A stretch of DNA of 64,000 nt, from NCBI RefSeq assembly GCF_019511375.1, contig NZ_JAEUAO010000006.1:62001-126000 (forward strand), read 5' to 3'. The notes below the pieces were generated by a model, which saw nothing but the letters and a program-made list of their open reading frames with translations, was not told where the DNA came from and made no database searches. Shown piece after piece: positions 1 to 9,520 of this stretch. Positions within the stretch are counted from its first letter, which is position 1; each line of letters opens with the position of its first letter. Position numbers and translations under genes: made by a program. Source of the stretch: Rhizobium herbae. Its GTDB lineage: Bacteria; Pseudomonadota; Alphaproteobacteria; Rhizobiales; Rhizobiaceae.

Positions 1-876
1 CGCGCCAACGGACTGGAGGTTCACCGTGTTGGAAAAGACGAGTTAACCGAGCGCGAGCCACATGTAACCGGCCTTGGGGCGCTGTTCATCCCCGCATCCG
101 GCATCGTCGACTATGGCAAGGTCACACGCCGCATAGGGACAATCCTGACCGAGGCCGGCGGCACGATCATGACCAACTCTGAGGTCCGCGATCTCAGTGA
201 ACAAGCCGATTGCGTTGAGCTTGTTCTGAACGACGGCGCTCTGCTTCGCGCTCGCCATGTTGTTGCCTGTGCCGGCGTCAATGCCGATCGGCTGGCGCGA
301 TTGTGCGGCCTCGCCGCCGATCTTGCCATCATCCCTTTTCGCGGCGAATACTTCCGCCTGGGCCCCAGCAGGAACCGTATCGTTCAACACCTGATCTATC
401 CGATTCCGGACCCGTCGCTGCCTTTTCTCGGCGTGCATCTGACGCCGATGATCGGCGGATTCGTAACGGTCGGCCCGAACGCGGTTCTGGCCTTTGCCCG
501 TGACGGCTATCGATTGGGCGATATCAATTCCAGGGATCTCTGGGAAATGGCCCGCTTCCGTGGTTTCCGCCGGATGATCGTCGACAATATACGCTCCGGG
601 CTGGCGGAGATTGCCAATTCGCTCAGCCGCCGGCGCTATCTCGCCTTATGCCAGCGCTACTGCCCGGAACTGGAGTTGACCGATCTGCATCCGCATCCAG
701 CCGGCATCCGCGCCCAGGCCGTCAACCGCGACGGCCGTCTGTTGCATGATTTTTTGATCGAACGAACGGCACGCACTGTCCATGTGCTCAATGCGCCGTC
801 ACCCGCCGCCACGTCGGCATTGCCGATCGGCAGCCATATCGCGGACATTGCGGGCGCGCATTTCAACTACGCGTAA
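1..876 (+). CDS. lhgO: L-2-hydroxyglutarate oxidase (LhgO/YgaF type), 5' truncated by window edge
   Basis: The reading frame is open from base 1 to the stop at 874-876, so the N-terminus, with the FAD-binding GxGxxG, lies outside the window. About 291 residues remain. The visible part has the DAO-fold features of the LhgO family: a segment ending in GIVDYGKVT, the FAD-contact stretch RHVVACAGVNADRLARL, FRGEYFRL, the HLIYPIPDPSLPFLGVHLT strand and VGPNAV. Family members oxidise L-2-hydroxyglutarate to 2-oxoglutarate, passing electrons to the membrane quinone pool, as metabolite repair or in glutarate catabolism. The C-terminal half (GIRAQAVNRDGRLLHDFLIE, then a run of small residues) fits the family. 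The first in-frame ATG, at 169, is internal and not the real start. Substrate is inferred from family resemblance only. Confidence 0.85.
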   Translation, partial: RANGLEVHRVGKDELTEREPHVTGLGALFIPASGIVDYGKVTRRIGTILTEAGGTIMTNSEVRDLSEQADCVELVLNDGALLRARHVVACAGVNADRLARLCGLAADLAIIPFRGEYFRLGPSRNRIVQHLIYPIPDPSLPFLGVHLTPMIGGFVTVGPNAVLAFARDGYRLGDINSRDLWEMARFRGFRRMIVDNIRSGLAEIANSLSRRRYLALCQRYCPELELTDLHPHPAGIRAQAVNRDGRLLHDFLIERTARTVHVLNAPSPAATSALPIGSHIADIAGAHFNYA

Positions 877-997
877 TCTCCGGACCGGAACTGGCAGGAG
901 GACGCCGCTCGTTGCGGGTCAAGATGCGCACTGTCGTTCGGCAGCGGTACCTCAGCCAAAGTGATAACTGGATCGGCGCGCGCTTTAGACTACGCTA

Positions 998-1258
998 ATG
1001 CTTCATCACCAACCGTCCGCGACCGCGACGCGGATGTTCACCAGGGGGGAGCCAGCCATTAACGCCAACGACGATTACCTGAATTCCGGGCTCGCTGAAG
1101 ATCACCGTGCGTTCGGCTATCAGAGCGACCCCGGTGACCGTAAGCCCAGGCTCCCCGGCTCACGCCGGCGGGTGATCGCAGTTTGCCTCGCCTTTGCCGG
1201 GGTTGGCGCCGCCGGCCTTCTCTGGATGAGCCATTCTGTAGGACCCCGCGGTGACTGA
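998..1258 (+). CDS. possible small single-pass membrane protein
   Basis: Weak candidate of at most 86 residues in the 736-base stretch between lhgO and the CobW gene, which otherwise shows nothing convincing. It has a polar N-terminal half and one predicted membrane segment near residues 56-76, preceded by an SRRR positive-inside motif. A purine-rich GGGGGGAG near 1045-1052 precedes no ATG in frame, so the start is unclear. I recognise no family. It may be a gene remnant or non-coding. Confidence 0.25.
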   Translation: MLHHQPSATATRMFTRGEPAINANDDYLNSGLAEDHRAFGYQSDPGDRKPRLPGSRRRVIAVCLAFAGVGAAGLLWMSHSVGPRGD

Positions 1259-1612
1259 ACCCGGCAAGTGACGGGAAATCCTGGACGTCGGGACGGCGCC
1301 GCATGGTCTACCCGTTGCCGATTGCTGTTTCGACTGCTGGTCACAGTAGAGCCGTTCGTGCAGCCGAGCGTCATGACCGCGGATCTTGTTGTTCGGTTAA
1401 CCACCCTAATCACATCGGTGGATCGAGCGCGATGCCGGATACCACCGATTGGGGTCGTTCGCCGGCACGAGAAAATTGGCAAGATGGTTGGGTCAATACC
1501 GGGGTCAATCAGTTCCAAAATGACGATCGGGGCCGCCGCAGGTTGAGGAAATTGCGTTGCGTACTTTGCCTTCAAACAGCATCTGGCAACATAGAGAAGG
1601 AATGGGATTCGG

Positions 1613-2827
1613 ATGAAAGGTGATGACCGGCTCCCTGTAATCGTGTTGTCGGGTTTTCTTGGCGCGGGCAAGACGACGATACTGAACCATGTCCTGCGCA
1701 ATCGCGACGGACTGCGCGTCGCCGTCCTTGTGAACGACATGAGCGAGATCAACATCGATGCGGATCTCGTTCGTGAGGGCGGAGCCGATCTGTCGCGCAC
1801 GAACGAGACGCTGGTCGAACTCAGCAACGGATGCATATGCTGCACACTCCGCGACGACCTGCTCGGCGAAGTTCGCAGGCTTTCTGCTCAGAAGCGCTTC
1901 GATTACCTCCTTGTGGAAGCGACCGGTATTGCAGAACCCCTGCCGATTGCGGCGACGTTTTCCTTCCGGGACGAAGCGGGTGCGGCGCTCTGTGATGTTG
2001 CCAGACTCGACGCCATGGTGTCGGTCGTGGACGCGGTAAACCTGCTTGCCGACTATTCCAGCTTGGATTTTCTGAGCGATCGCGGCGAAACACGGGACGC
2101 GAACGACAAACGTACCCTGGTCGATCTTCTTGTCGAGCAAATCGAATTTGCCGACATCGTGGTCATCAACAAGATCTCGGAAGTGACGGCCGAGACGCGG
2201 ATCAGCCTGCGCAGGGTCATTGCAGCGCTCAACCCTGATGCACGCGTCATCGAGACGGACTTCGGCAATCTGCCGCTTTCTTCAATTCTTGACACCGGCC
2301 TCTTCAGCGAGGCGAAATCCTCACGGCATCCGCTCTGGCACAAGGAACTCTTCGGTTGGGGGGGCCATGTCCCCGAAACGGAGGAATACGGCATCACCAG
2401 TTTTGTCTACCGCGCGCGCCGTCCTTTCGATCCCGCAAAACTTCAGGATTTCCTTGCGAAGAAATGGCCGGGTCTCATCCGCGCGAAGGGCCATTTCTGG
2501 CTGGCGACCCGCCCCGACTGGATCGGTCTGCTATCGATTGCAGGTAGCCAGTGCCGCACGGAGGCGCGCGGCCGGTGGTGGGTGACGGTGCCACGGGCAT
2601 ACTGGCCCCGTCACCCCCAATTCATCACGCAGATCAACCGGCATTGGAGCGCCGTCTGGGGTGACCGCAGGCAGGAACTGGTCTTCATTGGCGCGGCCCT
2701 CGACGAAGACACCATCTGCGCAGCACTCGACAACTGCCTGATCGGACAAGAAGGTGGCTTCGATCCGGGGCTTGCACATCACCTGCATGACCCGTTTCCG
2801 CCGTGGGAGCACGCGCATGCTGCCTAA
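1613..2827 (+). CDS. CobW/COG0523-family GTP-binding metallochaperone
   Basis: The 404-residue protein starts with a G3E P-loop GTPase domain: Walker [10 protein letters not shown] near residues 13-22, the metal-binding CICC motif near residues 75-79 (signature CxCC of the COG0523 family), [11 protein letters not shown] as switch II, and the guanine-specificity NKIS near 184-187. A CobW_C domain follows (residues ~260-380). The family delivers zinc or other metals to client enzymes; ZigA/ZagA-type members act under zinc limitation, CobW in cobalamin synthesis. No cobalamin genes are nearby. It lies 33 bases before a small protein and the type I secretion genes in the same direction, so it may be co-transcribed with them. 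I could not see a clear Zur box upstream. Confidence 0.88.
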   Translation: MKGDDRLPVIVLSGFLGAGKTTILNHVLRNRDGLRVAVLVNDMSEINIDADLVREGGADLSRTNETLVELSNGCICCTLRDDLLGEVRRLSAQKRFDYLLVEATGIAEPLPIAATFSFRDEAGAALCDVARLDAMVSVVDAVNLLADYSSLDFLSDRGETRDANDKRTLVDLLVEQIEFADIVVINKISEVTAETRISLRRVIAALNPDARVIETDFGNLPLSSILDTGLFSEAKSSRHPLWHKELFGWGGHVPETEEYGITSFVYRARRPFDPAKLQDFLAKKWPGLIRAKGHFWLATRPDWIGLLSIAGSQCRTEARGRWWVTVPRAYWPRHPQFITQINRHWSAVWGDRRQELVFIGAALDEDTICAALDNCLIGQEGGFDPGLAHHLHDPFPPWEHAHAA

Positions 2828-2860
2828 CAGATCTCAAACATCAACCAAGGGGAGAACGCA

Positions 2861-3169
2861 ATGACCAATGAACTCTATGCTGACGGCATCGGCGAAATCA
2901 CCGTCACCGGGACGATTGTCCGGATCGACCTGATGTCCCTGTCCGCCACGGAACGCGACGCAAACAACAATCCCAAACCAGTGTTTCGCCAACGCATCAT
3001 CATGCCGGTCGACGCCTTCGCGAATGCCGTGGACCTGATGCAAAAAGCGCTTGGTGGCCTGGTGGAAGCCGGCGCGGTACGCAGGATTGGCGACATCCAG
3101 CAACTTCCTGCAGTCGACACCGCATCAAAGCCGCAGACGTCTGCGAACGCATCACCGAATTTCAACTGA
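2861..3169 (+). CDS. small conserved protein linked to the type I secretion operon
   Basis: The 102-residue protein has a strong ribosome-binding site (GGGGAGAA) before the ATG. It has no signal peptide or membrane segment. Residues 1-80 look like a compact alpha/beta domain (GIGEITVTGTIVRIDLMSL, RQRIIMPVDAFANAVDLMQKAL) and the last ~20 residues are a Ser/Thr/Asn/Pro-rich tail. It lies 30 bases before the HlyB-like gene and 33 after the CobW gene, so it is very likely in the same operon. From memory, similar small proteins sit beside type I secretion genes in other Rhizobiales; function is unknown. An accessory or regulatory role in secretion is only a guess from position. Confidence 0.75.
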   Translation: MTNELYADGIGEITVTGTIVRIDLMSLSATERDANNNPKPVFRQRIIMPVDAFANAVDLMQKALGGLVEAGAVRRIGDIQQLPAVDTASKPQTSANASPNFN

Positions 3170-3199
3170 CGGAAACACAGCTATCCCCGGGGCTGGGCC

Positions 3200-5344
3200 A
3201 TGAGCACATTTGCGCACACCAACCTGCAATGCCTGGTTCTGGTCGGGCGCCATCATGGCATCGATCTTTCCCCAGAAAGGTTGCTGCATGACTATGCCAT
3301 AGGAGACCAGCCCGTCCCCACCCGGAAACTCCTTCGGATCGCGAAGGACGCCGGACTACGCGCCCGCAGCCTGCGCCTTACATGGCGGACGCTGTTCAAA
3401 TTGGGCAACGCCTTTCCGGTGCTGGCCGAACTCGAAAACGGAAACTGGGTGGTCATTGCCGGCGTCGCCGGCAGCGATGGCCATGAGATGATCCGCGTTC
3501 TTGACCCGCTGGCGGAACGCCCGGAATTCCTTCTGCTCGACGAGCAGCAATTTTCCAGACAGTGGCGCGGGTCGGCCGTGCTCGTGAAGCGGAACTACCG
3601 CCTTTCAGATGATGACCAGCCCTTCGGTTTTCGTTGGTTCCTGCCGGAAATCGTCCGCCAGCGCAGTCTTTTCCGCGACGTCGGATTGGCGGCTTTCATC
3701 CTCTACGGACTTGGCCTTGCCACACCGATCTTCTTTCAGCTGATCATCGACAAGGTGCTCGTCCATCAGAGTTATGCGACACTGACGGTCCTTACCATCG
3801 GCGTTGCCGTCGCGCTGATCTTCGATGCCGCCTTTACCTTCCTGCGGCGGTACCTGCTGCTTTACGCCACCAACAGGATCGACATCCGGGTTGCAACGCG
3901 CACATTCGGTCACCTTCTCAAACTGCCGATCGCTCTTTTCGAGCAGGCGTCGGCGGGCGTTCTCGTAAAGCATATGCAGCAGACGGGCCGTATCCGCGAG
4001 TTCCTGACGGGCCGGCTTTTCCTGACGCTGCTCGATGGGCTTTCCCTGCTCGTCTTCGTGCCGATCCTGGTTCTTTACAGCGTGAAGCTCACTTTCGTGG
4101 TGCTGGGATTTGCGGCGCTCGTCGGTCTCGTCGTCATGGTGCTGGTTGGTCCCTTCCAGCGGCGGCTTCAAGCCCTGTATCGTGCCGAGGGCGAACGCCA
4201 AGCGCTGCTCGTGGAAACGGTGCACGGCATGCGCACCGTCAAGTCCCTCGCGCTCGAGCCACGCCAGCGGCGGGTGTGGGACGATTGTTCGGCGCAATCG
4301 ATTTCCGTGCGTTTCCGTGTCGAGAAGATTTCGACCATCGCGCAGTCGATCATCGGCCTTCTTGAAAAGCTGATGAGCGTGGCCATTATCGGTCTGGGAG
4401 CCCTCGACGTGTTCAGCGGCGCCATGACGATCGGCGCGCTCGTTGCGTTCAACATGCTGGCCGGCAGGGTTTCGGGGCCGCTCGTCCAGATCGTGACCAT
4501 GGTGCACGAATATCAGGAAGTGGCCCTTTCCGTTCGCATGCTGGGTGAGATTATGAACCAGCGCCCCGAGCAGTTCGGCCGGGGACGCGGGATAAGACCA
4601 GATCTGCATGGTCGTATCGAGTTCGACAAGGTTACCTTCCGCTACGGACCGGATGGTGCGCCTGCGCTCGACGATGTTTCCTTCACGGTTCCCGCCGGCG
4701 CCGTGTTCGGCATTGTCGGCAAGAGCGGATCGGGCAAGACAACCATCACCCGGTTGATCCAGGGGCTCTACCAGAACCAGCAGGGGATCGTTCGCATCGA
4801 TGGCTATGACAGTCGCGAAGTCGACCTTGTCCATCTTCGCACCAGCATCGGCGTGGTCCTTCAGGACAACTTCCTGTTCCGGGGCACGGTTCGCGACAAC
4901 ATCGCTGCGGCAAAGCCTGATGCGAGCATCGAAGAAGTTGTGGCGGCAGCGCGCACTGCCGGCGCCGAGGAATTCATCGAGCGGCTGCCGCGCGGCTTCG
5001 AATCCATGCTGGACGAGAACGCGGCCAATCTCTCCGGCGGCCAGAAGCAGCGCCTCGCGATTGCCCGCGCGTTGATCACCAATCCCAAGCTTCTCATCCT
5101 CGACGAGGCGACCAGCGCGCTGGATCCGGACAGCGAAGCGATCCTGAGGCAAAACCTGAGCAAGATCGCCAAGGGACGCACCGTGATCATCGTTTCCCAT
5201 CGCCTGACCACGCTGGTCGACGCCGACGCTATCCTCGTCGTGGAACGCGGCAAGATCGCAGATATCGGCCGTCACGATCAGCTTGTCTCGCGTTGCATGA
5301 CGTACCGCCATCTGTGGTCGCAACAAACGAGGCAGGTCGCATGA
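3200..5344 (+). CDS. type I secretion ABC exporter, HlyB-like with inactive C39-like domain
   Basis: The 714-residue protein has the HlyB plan. Residues ~1-125 form a C39 peptidase-like domain in which the position of the catalytic Cys appears to be Thr7, so it probably binds rather than cleaves substrate. Residues ~150-430 form a six-helix ABC transmembrane domain. The C-terminal ATPase domain has Walker A GKSGSGKTT, signature LSGGQKQR, Walker B LLILDEATSALD and the H-loop VSHR. It should energise one-step export of an unprocessed substrate from cytoplasm to outside with an HlyD adaptor and a TolC-like pore. Its stop overlaps the start of the HlyD gene by four bases (ATGA). No TolC gene and no RTX substrate gene lie beside it. 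Confidence 0.93.
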   Translation: MSTFAHTNLQCLVLVGRHHGIDLSPERLLHDYAIGDQPVPTRKLLRIAKDAGLRARSLRLTWRTLFKLGNAFPVLAELENGNWVVIAGVAGSDGHEMIRVLDPLAERPEFLLLDEQQFSRQWRGSAVLVKRNYRLSDDDQPFGFRWFLPEIVRQRSLFRDVGLAAFILYGLGLATPIFFQLIIDKVLVHQSYATLTVLTIGVAVALIFDAAFTFLRRYLLLYATNRIDIRVATRTFGHLLKLPIALFEQASAGVLVKHMQQTGRIREFLTGRLFLTLLDGLSLLVFVPILVLYSVKLTFVVLGFAALVGLVVMVLVGPFQRRLQALYRAEGERQALLVETVHGMRTVKSLALEPRQRRVWDDCSAQSISVRFRVEKISTIAQSIIGLLEKLMSVAIIGLGALDVFSGAMTIGALVAFNMLAGRVSGPLVQIVTMVHEYQEVALSVRMLGEIMNQRPEQFGRGRGIRPDLHGRIEFDKVTFRYGPDGAPALDDVSFTVPAGAVFGIVGKSGSGKTTITRLIQGLYQNQQGIVRIDGYDSREVDLVHLRTSIGVVLQDNFLFRGTVRDNIAAAKPDASIEEVVAAARTAGAEEFIERLPRGFESMLDENAANLSGGQKQRLAIARALITNPKLLILDEATSALDPDSEAILRQNLSKIAKGRTVIIVSHRLTTLVDADAILVVERGKIADIGRHDQLVSRCMTYRHLWSQQTRQVA

Positions 5345-6750
5345 ACAAGCGCGCGAAGAAGTCCCAGGAGAACCTCCCCGTTCCCGTAGCGCAGCCCAAG
5401 ACAGGGCTGGTAGTGCAACGCGCATTGCCGCCCGTTATCGCCGAATTTCAGTCCGACGCAGTCGAACTGGAGGAACGCGTACCGCCAAGAATTGCGCGAA
5501 TGACGCTTTATGGGGTGACGGCCCTGATCGGCACGGCGATTTTCTGGGCCTGCGTTTCCAAGATCGACGAAGTTGTCGTCGCGCCCGGCAAGCTGATCAC
5601 GACCCAGCCGACCATCGTCGTCCAGCCGCTGGAAACCTCGATCATCCGCTCGATCGATGTGGCGATCGGCCAGGAGGTTCGTGCCGGGCAGACTCTCGCC
5701 AGGCTCGATGCGACCTTCAGCCAGTCGGACGTCGACCAACAACGGACCAAATTCGCGGCACTCGACGCACAGGTTCGGCGAATCGAGGCAGAGCTTGCCG
5801 GTACCGACTATGCCAAGCAGGCAGGCAGTTCCGCTGACGAAATGCTGCAGGTACGGCTCTTCGAACAACGCCGCGCCTTCTACGTCGCGCAGCTTCAGAA
5901 TTTCGATCAGCAGATCGCCGGTCAGGCGGCGGCGATCTCATCCGGCAGGGATCAGGAAGCCGTGCTTGCCACCCGGCGTGAAAACTTGATCCGGATCGAA
6001 AGTGCGCGCGAGACGCTCTACCGCAACGACACCGGCTCGCTGGTCGCCTTTCTTGGTTCGCGCGATGCCCGTCTCGACGTCGATTCAGACATCTCGGCCC
6101 TGCATGGCAAGTCGGCCGAGGCCAAACATTCCCTCGCTAAACTGACGGCCGATCGGCAGGCGTTCATCGAGGACTTCCGTCGCGCGTCGATGGAACAACT
6201 CGTCGAGTTGCGCAACCAGCGTGATACGATCGGCGAAGAGCTGAAAAAGATGGAGCTGCGCCGCAATATGATCACGCTGACCGCGCCTGCCGACGCGGTC
6301 GTCCTCAATCTCGCAGAACGTTCCATAGGGTCTGTCGTGCGCGAAGCGGAGCCGATCGTCACACTGGTTCCGCTCAACGTGCCCCTTGAGGCAGAGGTCT
6401 CGATCAGTTCGCGCGATATCGGCCGCGTGGCGGTCGACAAGGAGGCGCGGGTCAAGTTCGACGCCTTTCCGTTCCAGAAGTTCGGTACCGCCTCGGGCAC
6501 GATCAGGACCATCAGCCGCGACGCATTTACGCCGTCGGAGGAGGACGCGGCCGCTGGTCAACGGCCGGAGCCGTTTTTCAAGGCGCGTGTTCTGCTGACC
6601 GACACGAAGCTTCGCGCCTCCGGCGAGCCGGTCAGGCTTCTGCCGGGCATGACGGTGTCCACGGAGATCAAGGTTGGCCGCCGGACAGTGATCTCCTACT
6701 TCCTCTATCCCGTGCTGCGCGGGCTCGACGCCGCCATCCGCGAACCGTGA
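5341..6750 (+). CDS. type I secretion membrane fusion protein, HlyD family
   Basis: I chose the ATG at 5341, which overlaps the preceding stop (ATGA), over an upstream in-frame ATG at 5293 inside the ABC gene; this gives 469 residues. There is a basic cytoplasmic N-terminus, one membrane segment near residues 55-75 (MTLYGVTALIGTAIFWACV), then the periplasmic part: a lipoyl/barrel-sandwich half, a long alpha-hairpin coiled coil (~140-320), the second lipoyl half (MITLTAPADAVVLNLA) and a beta-barrel ending in LLPGMTVSTEIKVGRRTVISY, the classic HlyD-family end. It links the inner-membrane ABC exporter to an outer-membrane channel and is translationally coupled to it. Confidence 0.92.
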   Translation: MNKRAKKSQENLPVPVAQPKTGLVVQRALPPVIAEFQSDAVELEERVPPRIARMTLYGVTALIGTAIFWACVSKIDEVVVAPGKLITTQPTIVVQPLETSIIRSIDVAIGQEVRAGQTLARLDATFSQSDVDQQRTKFAALDAQVRRIEAELAGTDYAKQAGSSADEMLQVRLFEQRRAFYVAQLQNFDQQIAGQAAAISSGRDQEAVLATRRENLIRIESARETLYRNDTGSLVAFLGSRDARLDVDSDISALHGKSAEAKHSLAKLTADRQAFIEDFRRASMEQLVELRNQRDTIGEELKKMELRRNMITLTAPADAVVLNLAERSIGSVVREAEPIVTLVPLNVPLEAEVSISSRDIGRVAVDKEARVKFDAFPFQKFGTASGTIRTISRDAFTPSEEDAAAGQRPEPFFKARVLLTDTKLRASGEPVRLLPGMTVSTEIKVGRRTVISYFLYPVLRGLDAAIREP

Positions 6751-7028
6751 CGACCGTGGAATCTGCTGGCCACACATTGACCATGGCTGCAGGAGACCAC
6801 CAGGCCCGTCAGGACGCGCAAATCCGCACGCAACCCCGCCCCTGACCGATGCGCTGGCGTAGCGCCGGTGTCGCCGACGATTATCGGGGCATCGCACGGC
6901 AAGGTAGTACAACCCTCAGCCGAAAGGACGAAGTGACAAACGAATGAACCGATATTCATAATCCGCAATTCAAGGCAGCATGGCGTACGAAATCTGCTCA
7001 AACCAGCCATTCGAGAACGGAGAGAACT

Positions 7029-7862
7029 ATGTCGTCAAACGAAGAGAGGCACCCCCAGCTCAACCGGGCACGGCGCCATTTCCTGGGCCTGGCAGCTGCA
7101 TCAGGCGCCCGAATTGCCGCGGTGGGTAGCTTGGCGGCGACGGTGTTTTCATCTTCGGGCGCGCAGGCCAAGGGAAGGAAGTGGTGGAAGAAAGACACCA
7201 AGCCGGGCGGAAGCCCGATGTGCTTCCTGCGGGGCACAGCCATCATGACTGCCACAGGCGAAGTCTGCATTGAAGATCTTCAAATCGGCGATCGCGTGAA
7301 AACGGTGCGCGGCGAAGCCCTCGCCGTCAAATGGATCGGGCGGCATGTCTACAAGAAGACCGGCCCATCCTGGAACGAAGGGGTCATCCCGATCCGCATC
7401 TCGCAGCATGCCCTGGACCAACAGACGCCTCACCGCGATCTTTATCTGTCGCCGGGCCACGCCCTTTTCATGGGCGGCGTGCTTGTCAGGACAAAGGATC
7501 TCGTCAACGGGCTATCCATTGCTCCCGCTCTTACCGAGCGGGACATGTTTGAATATTTCCACATCGTGCTCGATACTCACGAAGTGATCCTGGCCGAGGG
7601 TGTAGCGGCCGAGACGTTCCTTGTGGAGACACACAACTACGAGGAGTTCACGAACTTCGTTGAATATGCACGCCTCTATCCTGCCGATAAAGGCCAAGTC
7701 ATGAGGCCTTTCGCACCGATCGTGGGCCGCGATTCCGGCCGAGAACACCTGAAGGCGCTGTTGCCCCAAGGGGTACGTCGTGCCTTTCAGACAGGTGAAC
7801 TCGTCGAGAACATATACGAGAGACTTGCGGCACGCGCCGTACAACTGATGCGCCACAGTTGA
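7029..7862 (+). CDS. Hint-domain protein with Tat-type signal
   Basis: The 277-residue protein has a twin-arginine-like N-terminus (RRHFLGL, Arg15-Arg16, then a hydrophobic stretch to about residue 46 with a possible AQA cleavage site). A Hedgehog/intein (Hint) fold follows, starting at Cys65: CFLRGTAIMTATGEVCIEDLQIGDRVKT is the first block, with LSPGHALF and HIVLDTHEVILAEGVAAETFLVE later. This is the bacterial Hint_2 type often found in secreted proteins; Hint domains cleave at their N-terminal Cys. The ~70 residues after the fold are helical and unrecognised. It lies 278 bases after the HlyD gene, same strand, with its own ribosome-binding site (GGAGAG). It could be a substrate or processing partner of the exporter, but a Tat signal and type I export would be alternative routes. 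Confidence 0.82.
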   Translation: MSSNEERHPQLNRARRHFLGLAAASGARIAAVGSLAATVFSSSGAQAKGRKWWKKDTKPGGSPMCFLRGTAIMTATGEVCIEDLQIGDRVKTVRGEALAVKWIGRHVYKKTGPSWNEGVIPIRISQHALDQQTPHRDLYLSPGHALFMGGVLVRTKDLVNGLSIAPALTERDMFEYFHIVLDTHEVILAEGVAAETFLVETHNYEEFTNFVEYARLYPADKGQVMRPFAPIVGRDSGREHLKALLPQGVRRAFQTGELVENIYERLAARAVQLMRHS

Positions 7863-7908
7863 CGACGTGACCCCGGGCTATTGGCTGGCGCGCCCGGTGA
7901 GCAGGATC

Positions 7909-7945
7909 AAATGAAACGGCTCGCCGATGGCGAGCCGTTTCATTT
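7909..7945. terminator. bidirectional hairpin terminator between the Hint gene and dctA
   Basis: This is a perfect 17-base inverted repeat (arms 7909-7925 and 7929-7945) around a three-base loop. The GC-rich core GGCTCGCC is flanked by A-rich and T-rich ends, so both strands read as stem plus U-rich tail. It lies between the convergent 3' ends of the Hint gene and dctA. Confidence 0.9.
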
Positions 7946-7972
7946 CCACGACGCGGAACAGATGACGGTTGA

Positions 7973-9304
7973 TTATTCGGCAGGTTGAAGTCCGGTTACC
8001 GACAAGCCGTCAACGACCTTTCCATCGAGCGCTCGGGCAAGCTGGTCGGTGTCAAGCTCATTCTCCCAGCGTGCAACGACGATGGTTGCGACCGCGTTGC
8101 CGACGAGATTGGTCAGGGCCCGGCATTCGGACATGAAGCGGTCGATGCCAAGGATGAGCGCCATGCCGGCAACCGGGACCGAGGGCACGACAGAAAGCGT
8201 GGCGGCGAGCGTGATGAAGCCTGCGCCGGTGATGCCTGCCGCTCCCTTGGAGCTCAACATCGCAACAAGCAGCAGCAGGATCTGGTCACCCCAGGAAAGA
8301 TGGATGTCCGTGGCCTGAGCGATGAAAAGTGCGGCCAGCGTCATGTAGATATTCGTGCCGTCGAGGTTGAAGGAATAGCCGGTCGGAATGACGAGGCCAA
8401 CGACCGAGCGCTTGCAGCCGGCCTTTTCCATCTTGCTCATCAGTCCCGGCAGGGCAGCTTCCGACGAGGAGGTGCCAAGAACCAGAAGCAGTTCTTCCTT
8501 GATATAGCGCAGCAGCGCCAGGATCGAGAAGCCGTTGTAGCGAGCCACAGCGCCGAGGACAACGAGCACGAAGAGCAACGAGGTGACATAGAAGGTACCG
8601 ATCAGCATGGCGAGGTTGGCGATCGAGCCGACGCCATATTTGCCGATTGTAAACGCCATGGCACCAAAGGCACCGATCGGAGCAGCCTTCATCAGGATGG
8701 CGACGAGCTTGAAGATGGGCGCCGTCAACGCGTTGAGGAAATTGATGACCGGCTCACCCTTCTCTCCGACCATTGCGAGCGCAATGCCGAACAGCACGGA
8801 GAAGAACAGAACCTGCAGGATGTCTCCATCTGCAAAGGCACCGACAATCGTGCTCGGGATGATGTTGGTCAGGAACCCAGTAATGCTTTGCTCATGCGCC
8901 TTCTCGGTGTAAGTGGCGACAGCCGTCGGATCGAGCGAGGCTGGATCGATGTGCATGCCGGCACCGGGCTGGACCACGTTGGCGACGGCAAGGCCAATGA
9001 CCAGGGCGAGCGTCGAAAAGGTCAGGAAATACATCATCGCCTTGCCCGCCACGCGGCCGACCTTCTGCAGGTCGCTCATGCCGGCAATGCCCGTTGCAAC
9101 GGTCAGGAAAATGACCGGCGCGATAATCATCTTGACCAGTTTGATGAAGGCGTCGCCCAAGGGCTTCAGCTGCGTGCCGAGCTCCGGGTAGAAGTGGCCA
9201 AGCAGGATACCCGCAGCGATTGCCGCGAGAACCTGGACGTAGAGATGCTTGTAGAAAGGCGTCTTGACCTGGGGCCGCTCGGCGGCGTCGAATGCTGCAA
9301 TCAT
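7973..9304 (-). CDS. dctA: C4-dicarboxylate:cation symporter DctA
   Basis: The 443-residue member of the DAACS (glutamate/dicarboxylate symporter) family takes up succinate, fumarate and malate across the inner membrane; in rhizobia it feeds bacteroids. Visible family motifs are the N-terminal [29 protein letters not shown], the re-entrant serine-rich loop [14 protein letters not shown], and the ligand/cation-binding [22 protein letters not shown] and later [16 protein letters not shown]. Length matches known DctA proteins. It is transcribed divergently from dctBD; a sigma-54 promoter and two DctD-type sites lie in between. The gene ends at a bidirectional terminator. Confidence 0.97.
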   Translation of the reverse strand: MIAAFDAAERPQVKTPFYKHLYVQVLAAIAAGILLGHFYPELGTQLKPLGDAFIKLVKMIIAPVIFLTVATGIAGMSDLQKVGRVAGKAMMYFLTFSTLALVIGLAVANVVQPGAGMHIDPASLDPTAVATYTEKAHEQSITGFLTNIIPSTIVGAFADGDILQVLFFSVLFGIALAMVGEKGEPVINFLNALTAPIFKLVAILMKAAPIGAFGAMAFTIGKYGVGSIANLAMLIGTFYVTSLLFVLVVLGAVARYNGFSILALLRYIKEELLLVLGTSSSEAALPGLMSKMEKAGCKRSVVGLVIPTGYSFNLDGTNIYMTLAALFIAQATDIHLSWGDQILLLLVAMLSSKGAAGITGAGFITLAATLSVVPSVPVAGMALILGIDRFMSECRALTNLVGNAVATIVVARWENELDTDQLARALDGKVVDGLSVTGLQPAE

Positions 9305-9399
9305 GATTTCCTCCTTCTGGCCCGCCCGGAACGATGGTTCCGGCCTCCCGGGCCATGAGCTTCAATCCAACGGTCGGGCCGCTGTTGAGGAAATGCTTC

Positions 9400-9414
9400 G
9401 CAAGCACCGTGCCA
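9400..9414 (-). promoter_or_regulatory. sigma-54 (-24/-12) promoter of dctA
   Basis: On the minus strand the sequence reads TGGCACGGTGCTTGC, an exact match to the TGGCACG-N4-TTGC consensus. It lies about 95 bases upstream of the dctA start, in the right orientation for DctD-activated transcription. Confidence 0.93.
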
Positions 9415-9486
9415 GTTTTTGAGATTTCGGTAACCAATTGAAAAACGGTCAGGAAAATAATCTGTAGTTACAAATGGCGAATTATT

Positions 9487-9506
9487 TCGTGTGGTAATCC
9501 GCACGA
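9487..9506. promoter_or_regulatory. DctD-type upstream activator site 1
   Basis: An imperfect inverted repeat (TCGTG-TGG-TAAT-CCG-CACGA) lies about 75 bases upstream of the -24 element of dctA. It resembles the second repeat at 9521-9538, and paired sites of this kind upstream of dctA bind phosphorylated DctD in rhizobia. The assignment rests on pattern and position. Confidence 0.7.
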
Positions 9507-9520
9507 AGCTGGTTGATCGC

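Noticed and set aside
3605-5425. 606-codon open frame antisense to the HlyB-like gene
   Set aside because: Shadow of a GC-rich gene; composition is rich in Arg, His, Asp and Gln with no domain, and the sense strand encodes a clear ABC exporter.
7985-9358. 457-codon open frame antisense to dctA
   Set aside because: Charged low-complexity translation typical of mirror frames; dctA on the other strand is certain.
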